From Polytrichum commune (taxonomy: Eukaryota; Streptophyta; Polytrichopsida; Polytrichales; Polytrichaceae), in contig OX485803.1 in assembly GCA_950295325.1 (NCBI GenBank), positions 39,013,554-39,077,553 on the forward strand: a DNA stretch of 64,000 bases. Direction: 5' to 3'. A program made the position numbers and the translations under genes. Numbering within the stretch: position 1 is the first letter of the stretch; every line of letters begins with the position of its first letter. The notes beneath the pieces are model-generated. The model had not been told where the DNA came from. It saw only the letters and a program-made list of their open reading frames with translations, and did no database searches. Positions 57,318-64,000 of the stretch are shown here, one piece after another.

Positions 57318-60300
57318 ATGGTCATGGCAATGGCAAGCTGCTGTGTGCGGGGATGCTTCAATGGCCTCTCCCCTCTTTGCGCTGCACACCTCAAGTCTGC
57401 ATCTTCGTCTTCCTCAACCGCAATTCCCAGCATCGCCTCCCCCCAGGTGCATCCCTGCCTTGCACCTCAATGAATAGAATATAGAGCAAACGGCTGTTAA
57501 GGGCGCTGAATTTATATATTGATATGGGATTGAGCTCTTTGCTATGGCATGGCATCACTCAGAGCATGTCTGGAATAATGCCTTACCTTTTTGTGGAATC
57601 GAATTTGAGAAACGCAGCATGGTGTAGACTATGTCTAAGTTAGGCCTCATATGGGTAAATCTTATGGTTAAACGCAACTCATTCGGGTGTTTTTGGTTGC
57701 TATTTCTCCTTGCACCTCAATGAAAGAAAGAATTAGGTGCTTTCCTGCCTCTCTGCCTTGCCCCTCAATTGAAAAAGTTAATTAGGTGACTAAGCGCAGT
57801 TTGAAGAGCTCCCAATGTGATTGCACTTCCGGAATTGATACGCAACTTAGGCTGCTCTGCACGTGATAGGTTAGGGTTGGAGTGTAATGGAGGTTATGCT
57901 GCGTTGTGGAATTGAATTGGATTGCACTCTTGTTTGTGCTGACGAATCCTTTAAATGTCCAGGATCAGTCTAGCTCGACTGCACTCAGAGCCTTCGGCTC
58001 GCGTCGCGGTAAGACAGACTGACCTCCGCACTGTCCACTTTATGCTGCGAATCCCACTTCCATTACTTGCACTTTATTAGAGGTTAAGAGAATTTTAAAT
58101 CACGCAGCCTTTGTGTGAGCCCATCGACAATGAATCGGAACTAAGTCATGAGACCCGGTTTTCATTTTGAGCTACATGGTCCATAAGCTTGAGCAATTCA
58201 AATTGCGGAAATGTTAAGGTGGTTGAAGCGGACACCCGAGATTTGAAGAGCTATAAAATCTTTTGTGAATTGGTGAATGGCAGAATGTGGAAACAAGAAG
58301 GACATCAATGTGGAGGATTCCCGGAAAATGTTCTCGTTGGTGCCGACGATGGTGGGTTTTGGAATTTGCACATTGGTCGGATTCTCTGCTCCCAACTGTA
58401 AGGCGCTTTTTCACTTCCTTGCATTTCATCAGCAGATGTAGAAGGCAAGGCAAGGCAAGGCAAAGGAAACATAAGTTCTCCGGAGAGCCCGCCAAAGGCT
58501 GAGGAAATAGGGTCGAGGTTTAGTGAGTGTCGTGAACTTTGATATATGTTGACAGTTTGTGTCTCGTCTGGTGTAAATTTCCTGAATGCATCTTTATGTC
58601 TTATATCCGTCACACCTTGGGCAATTGCTCTCACATCAGGGTTAAAAAAAAGAACTGATATAGAATGCTTTTCGTTCAAACTTCCACACTACCTCCAAGC
58701 ATACAGAAAAACTTACCGAGCATTGAAGGTGCTATATGCAAAACAACCAACTCCCAACCAGAAGGCATCCTGAATTAGAGGATAGCTCTATTCCCTGATA
58801 TGTAGATGGCGCATGGCTGTGAAATGTTTCCTGTACGTTTCTCTGGATGTCTCTCCTCTTAGGTGGTGGTTTTGACCAATGTTGAGCGGGTATTAGATTC
58901 AACCTGGGTGCCAATTAGGATGTGTGCACGGGTATAAAATTTTCGACCCACCAGGTATAACATCCTTCAATATCATACTTTTACCCACTTGATATATGCA
59001 CATATACCATTTCAAAACTCCATGGTATCACCTTTATATCCTTAGACATTCTACAAATAATTTCATTAACATGACCCACCGGGTACCAAACTCCAAGTTC
59101 TCTTTCAATACCCTTATCCACTTGTATATCAAAAAAATTGATACCCTTGCAACACCGATTTTGACTTCAAGGTGTTTGGTATGCGACAGTAGAAGCTGTA
59201 CGAGCAGAGGAGGGACTAGCCACTGAAGTTGGTGCAGTTTTCCAACGCACTTGTGCTGGTTGCCATGCTGGCGGTGGCAACATTGTTCAACTGGTATGTC
59301 TCATTTGGTCATGCATGTGACAGAGCATTTGAGTGGGTGCCACCGTCCCATTGAGAAACTGAGCTGAAGATTGTAGAAACATACATGTTTTTCCTTTTCT
59401 TTCCATTTTTATGCATCCTAGGAACCAGGGTATGTTTGTGACATGTGTTTCAACACTTCAGGTACTTGAGTTTGGAATAGGGACTAAGATTCTCTGTGAC
59501 ACTGACATGTGCTGCAATTGTTTGGTGTTTGTTCCAGAATGCAACATTATTTGCACAGGATCTTGACAGGTAAAACTCGACGCTTGCAAGGTGATCAACA
59601 AGATGGGTTTTATACTATTGGCCATAAATATAAGAAATCAACAAAGAACTTATGTCTTGTTTATCTCTGGCTTCTAGTATTTTGCAATCGATAGTCCAGT
59701 ACATGTGGCATGAAGCTTGGGAATGTTGAAGTCAAGTTCAATGCAGCATTTTCTGTTTAATGAACTCTTACACTTTTTTGTCGACTTGCTGCACAGAAAT
59801 GGTTTGGCCAATGTGGATGAGATTTTTCAGATAACATATTCTGGGAAGGGAAGGATGCCTGTAAGTTCTTCCCCTCTGCCTATGAGCTTGATGCATGATG
59901 TTGAACTGATTTCAACAAAAGAGTGCAAATGAGGGAGACTCCTGCAAGCTGAATCCTTTATCATTTGTATTGGAAGCATCTCAAAATTCATGTGGCAAGT
60001 ATTCAATGTGGAGTCGGTGTTGATAAGTACCCTACAGGGTTTAAAATCCCTTCAGTGCTAACTCAACATTTAGTTCATGATTCATTTAACATTGATACAA
60101 CTCCTAATGCAACCGTTCAAGTGTTGATACTAGCAAATATAGAAACATTTATCTTAAAATTGCAAATCTATCTTGGTAGGCTTGGATTCAATGTTGTTGA
60201 TTGGAACCAGTGTTGGTATATGAAATTAGAGGTTTTTGATGAGGGTAACTTGTATCTAGAGCTCAACCAACACTGCATCCAAGAAATAGACAGACTGCTT

Positions 60301-61049
60301 TACCTGTGCCACATCAATGTGGTGACTCTTCGTGGTGGTTGTGGTAATAAATTGCGTTGCATAGAAGGGTTATCCTTTTCTATTCTTTTCTTGCTTGGTA
60401 AATGCCTTACAATTTTGCAATCTGAGATGGGAGTTTCAAAAACGGGGGCACTAGGAGTGGAGGAAAAAACAATCTTGTGTCGGTCAGCGTTTCATTTAAT
60501 TGTGTGACCTATGGGATGGAAACGTGCAACTTGCAGGCGAACTTGATCCGACATGTGGCTAGTTGCCTATAAGTGAGTAGGACACAAGTCAGTCAGTCAC
60601 TGCAACACTTAGATGCTTGAGAAATGGAAGGTGGTTGTGCGCACACTTTGTAAGCAAGGACTTCTCCTTGGCACTCGTGCAATCATCACAAGTTTTCACT
60701 TGAGCAATGTGGTCAGGAATGTTTCACTCTTGTCAGGACATAGATCCCCTTTATTGTCCCCCTTTTGTTAAAGCTTTTTGGGTTTGGAGAGGGATACTAA
60801 GTGAGGGATACTAAGTGCGTGCGAATGAATCTAGTTCCTGTAAGGGACCTGTGAAGGAGAAGTAGGAGTTTCTATCTGCTCAAAAGCTTTCTGCTGAGGC
60901 TGATATTTTGGGTGTGCCATTGGTAGGGGTATGGTGAGAAATGCACACCTCGAGGGCAGTGCACATTTGGTCCACGGCTTAGCGACTCAGACATCCGCGC
61001 ACTTGCAGAGTTTGTGAGGCTGCAGGCTAATCAAGGGTGGCCCCAATGA
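57318..61049 (+). CDS. Cytochrome c6A precursor (thylakoid lumen), 7 exons
   Basis: Exons: 57318-57446, 57963-58008, 58284-58397, 59190-59293, 59538-59569, 59797-59860, 60927-61049. All are GT-AG and in frame, giving 203 aa. Cytochrome c6A is a soluble low-potential haem protein of the thylakoid lumen whose function is still debated. Bipartite targeting is visible: a Ser-rich plastid transit peptide (residues 1-58), then SRKMFSLVPTMVGFGICTLVG (71-91), a basic-hydrophobic lumen signal, with mature protein starting near 98-105. The haem site is CAGCH (118-122). The axial Met is Met162 in SGKGRMPGYG. The c6A-specific loop insertion with its Cys pair is GEKCTPRGQC (166-175). The C-terminus …FVRLQANQGWPQ is family-typical. 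The loop cysteines separate c6A from photosynthetic c6, which lacks them. Exon 3 was placed by frame and by the lumen signal; its acceptor (GGCAG/AATG) is the least certain. Intron 3 carries a dispersed repeat reaching the exon-4 acceptor. Confidence 0.92.
58826..59189 (+). repeat. Dispersed repeat family C, copy 2, in c6A intron 3
   Basis: GGATGTCTCTCCTCTTAGGTGG, GGTATAACATCCTTCAATATC, TTGATATATGCACATATACC, CATGACCCACCGGGTACC and TTGGTATGCGACAG. The last block ends exactly at the exon-4 acceptor. Confidence 0.7.
59965..60507 (+). other. 180-codon open frame inside c6A intron 5
   Basis: A plus-strand open frame within the 1,066-nt intron between c6A exons 5 and 6. No domain, repeat or targeting signal is recognised, and composition matches surrounding non-coding DNA. 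Probably a chance frame. Confidence 0.3.
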
Positions 61050-61624
61050 ACCACATTGCTTCAATTTTTGGTCGAAGTGTAGAACACTATATACAGAGGA
61101 CCTTGCATTTTACTGCAGGAATTGTGAGAAGAGACTGAGTGATTAATCAATTCAGAGAGTGCATTGGCCACATTGCCCATGATGTCAGAAGGTACGTTGG
61201 CCTATTGTGGGAAACTCCAACTCGGTGGCCCTCCTGTACAGTTGGATTTTTGCACGAATGGTGTCAAAATGGTCAGCAACTGTAAATCTTGGAGAATGTC
61301 ACATAATGTTCTATGGTTCAGATGTCACCGACAGTAGTTCATCAAGTTTAAACTTGAGACTCCATGATTCATTGAATGCCTATGTAAAAGGGGATCCATT
61401 TCAACTTCTACTGCAGTTCATTCAGAATACTCCAATATTATCTATTCAAACATTGAACTGCATTCCGAACGAAACCTAAGCCTCTCACGTGTGGCACTCA
61501 TGTGTAATGAACTTCTACTACCAATGAGGTTTTTGTATGAGATAGATTTGTGTGCTTAAAATGTTCACACAACCAACCCATTGGTGGTTTAAGGCCATGT
61601 GGTTCCTATGTGGTCGCCCTTCTT
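61050..61624. other. c6A 3' region
   Basis: 3' UTR and intergenic sequence. An open frame at 61,207-61,479 lacks recognisable features. Confidence 0.45.
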
Positions 61625-61800
61625 AATTTGACACCTCTATTTGAGTGGTATATGTTAGGGTTTGTAGTCAAGAACAAACATCAAAAAGCCATGTATTATG
61701 ATGAGATTGGATTATGTACTCAAAACATATCAACCATTCTAGGTTCAATTTTTGATACAATTGGGAGGGCATATATGATCGTGCTTAAAGAGAGAATATG
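61625..61800 (+). repeat. Dispersed repeat family A, copy 8 (partial)
   Basis: TATTTGAGTGGTATATGTTAGG, AAGAACAAACATCAAAAAGCC, and TGTACTCAAAACATATCAACC followed by ATTCTAGG and GGGAGGGCATATATGATCG. Confidence 0.65.
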
Positions 61801-63454
61801 CCACCTTGCCAACCCAATTCATTCCCCCTCTAATGCTAAATGTCAACACCTTCATCATGTCTCACCCACCAAGATTGTGCTCATTGTATGAAACTTTATA
61901 TGTATTGAAAAGGAGTCATTGTCACCATATCAATCATGACCTACATGTAGGTGAAATTTTTTAAATGATTGTGTTGTCCACTTAAAACCTAAAAATAAGG
62001 CACCACATAAAACAAGTGACCATGGAAGGCAAACGCACCTTATAAGTTCCACAATTAACACAATTGAGAGAGCCTATGTGATCACTTCAAACATATTGTG
62101 GTAGGGAAGGCTATAGATAAATTAGAAGTCAATCATCAATACTTTTTTATATATAAATAGTATTTTCATGGCACCATTTTCATGTTAGCGTGGATCATGA
62201 ACCTTTCCGCAAAGGTCATGTATCATTTCCATGTCAAAATTGAAGTTCAATAAAGTAATGTATTATATTCATCTCAAAATTATTCCGTTGTCAAATTATT
62301 GATGTGTAGCTCGTACCTCTTAATTTTTCTTTTAATTTGCCTCCAATACATGATGACTTTCCTGGGGGGTGGACTCTCATACCACATACAAACTAACATG
62401 AGTGTAAGAAGGGGGTATTATTTGAGGCATTAGCGTACATAGTATATACATCAGGGATAGGTATTGTTTTTTCTCTAGTTTGTTCATTCAAGATGGCAAT
62501 TAAGAAATCTAAAGTAAAGGTATCTATACACAAGGGGGGCCCTCGGGTTTAGAAAAGAACTTGACAATAGATGTGTTAGTTTCATCCAATTCACGTTTTC
62601 ATCAATGACTACCCTATCAATTCTTGTAAAGGTTTGTATTTTGGGTTATGGGTGTTCACGAACTAGAGGCTCTTCGAATGCTCATGGGTTGCCTTGAGTT
62701 TTTCTTTCCATATTGTGGCTAAAAAATATTTTATGATTTTCTTGTTGGAAAGTGAAAGTGGAAAACATATGTAACAAAGGTGTATTTAATTCATGGTTTA
62801 TATCTTGTATATGTAGTGGAGGCATTCATAACATTACCTTAGAAAACTTAGTATAAATACATGAGTCCATTTCCTAGTTGTACTTAGTACTTACACATTG
62901 GTTTTTCTCTAAAAACTTCTCATGTGTATGGGGTATAATTTCATAGTGGCCTACTACATTATTTAGGTTCCCAATGAAGAGTCCACCACCCCAAGATGAG
63001 TTCACACTAAATAGCATGCCATTAGAGTGAATTAGATGAAAACATAAGTTACTAAATTTAGTAGAAAGAGAAGTGGCGTTAATTTTTGTTTTATCCACAT
63101 TAAACCTCAAATGACAACAATGAAATTCAAACTAGTCATTCCTCTTCATAATTTGTTACTGAATGTATGATCATACATATGTAAAATTCAAACTAGTCAT
63201 TCCTATTCATAATTTTTTACTGAATAGTCAAAACCCTTCATATGCTCGGGGGGGTGCACTATACTAAACATGTACGAGTGTACGTGAGTGCACATGAGGG
63301 GTATTGATTTGGACCTTGCCGTATTACGTATACATATGGTATACATGTTATAATTTATAGTTACGTACATATATGGAAGGCCTTTAAAAAGTATACAATA
63401 ATTGTACTTGTATGGTACTGTTACTGTACTACATATCATAAGTTTTCATATTGG
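61801..63454. other. AT-rich intergenic sequence
   Basis: No gene supported. A direct repeat, GTAAAATTCAAACTAGTCATTCCT or its near copy, occurs twice (about 63,122 and 63,181). Confidence 0.5.
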
Positions 63455-63715
63455 ATGAAATCGTTTGGAAATCGTTGGGTGGAGTATAAGGATCCAATTG
63501 ACTTGATGGACCGTCCATCAAACGTGGAGATTGGTTTATGTTGGTATCAAAAAGGGGCTAACAACAAGTGGACATATGATCTTACTGATCATTTGATGGT
63601 AGACTTAGAAACAATAATTGCATTGGCTACAATGACATATATTGGTGAATCAAATGTTTATAAGTTACATCCGGGAGATGAAAAAGTTTTCAACGACTTT
63701 GCTGATGAAAGCTAG
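63455..63715 (+). CDS. Hypothetical 86-aa ORF
   Basis: Starts MKSFGNRWVEYKDPIDLMDR and is acidic, balanced in composition and free of low complexity, unlike nearby chance frames. It has no signal peptide, membrane segment or known motif. AT-rich sequence surrounds it. It could be a fragment of a larger gene or element running from the left. Not recognised. Confidence 0.25.
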   Translation: MKSFGNRWVEYKDPIDLMDRPSNVEIGLCWYQKGANNKWTYDLTDHLMVDLETIIALATMTYIGESNVYKLHPGDEKVFNDFADES

Positions 63716-64000
63716 GATATTTTGTTATACATATGATAGGGGTTGATTATTGTTCAAAAGTATATTTGTATACTTATGTTAATGACTATATATGAATGGA
63801 TGTTTTTTTTGTGTATACATATTGTCACTTGTATATTTATTGTTGCAATTGTATGTGTATTACTTCATTTCACAAAAAATAACTTGTATATAGGGGGTTT
63901 TTAGAGTATGCAGTGAACGCACGTGATTCTAGGTTTTATTGAAAGGTGCACCCCCCGAGTTCATATGTTCAAGTCAACAATCTTGCAATTAAAATTATTA
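63716..64000. other. AT-rich sequence to window end
   Basis: Nothing recognisable. Confidence 0.4.

Noticed and set aside
59965-60507. Nested gene in cytochrome c6A intron 5
   Set aside because: The 180-aa frame has no recognisable domain or promoter. Kept only as an open-frame note.

Overview
This is nuclear DNA from a land plant. The genes are split by GT-AG introns of about 100 to 1,100 nt, intergenic DNA is AT-rich and packed with LTR-retrotransposon debris, tandem arrays and short dispersed repeats, and the recognisable proteins (plant site-1 protease, cytochrome c6A, BRE/BRCC45) are green-lineage orthologues. Four confidently conserved host genes in 64 kb, together with an intron-containing bacterial-type DNA-methyltransferase-like gene, suggest a non-seed plant, most likely a moss. 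That taxonomic guess is inference.

Layout. 0.9-4.5 kb: an LTR-like promoter with a dense heat-shock-element array and TATA box, a decayed coding stretch, then a cleanly spliced five-exon ORF with an amino-methyltransferase-like domain. 5.1-5.7 kb (-): a small F-box-like ORF. 6.3-18 kb: a retrotransposon block holding an LTR-like segment with a 66-bp tandem array, a gag-like coiled-coil ORF interrupted only by three UAG codons, a 3' LTR, an integrase region whose linker plus zinc-binding module is repeated about four times in tandem, a 179-bp tandem array, and a minus-strand gag/PBS/LTR remnant. 18.5-22.2 kb: a large inverted repeat (about 400-bp arms, 2.8-kb spacer). 22-25.4 kb: dispersed repeats only.

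25.6-30.9 kb (+): a complete 13-exon BRE/BRCC45 gene. 33.7-36.1 kb (+): a complete 3-exon aldo/keto reductase with a likely organelle presequence, followed by four imperfect ~200-bp repeats. 39.0-41.4 kb: a 336-bp satellite array of about seven units with an inverted piece of the unit at its left edge. 44.4-51.0 kb (+): a complete 10-exon site-1 protease (S1P/SBT6.1) gene. 57.3-61.0 kb (+): a complete 7-exon cytochrome c6A gene. The rest of 51-64 kb is repeat-rich intergenic sequence.

The four host genes act in unrelated processes: BRISC/BRCA1-A-type deubiquitinase scaffold, redox enzyme, Golgi membrane-protein processing, and thylakoid lumen cytochrome. They do not form a functional cluster. 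I read exon boundaries by hand from conserved protein sequence and splice consensus; every junction given keeps frame. The best candidates for something undescribed are the heat-shock-element/methyltransferase-like unit, the tandemly repeated integrase zinc modules, and the UAG-only gag-like ORF.
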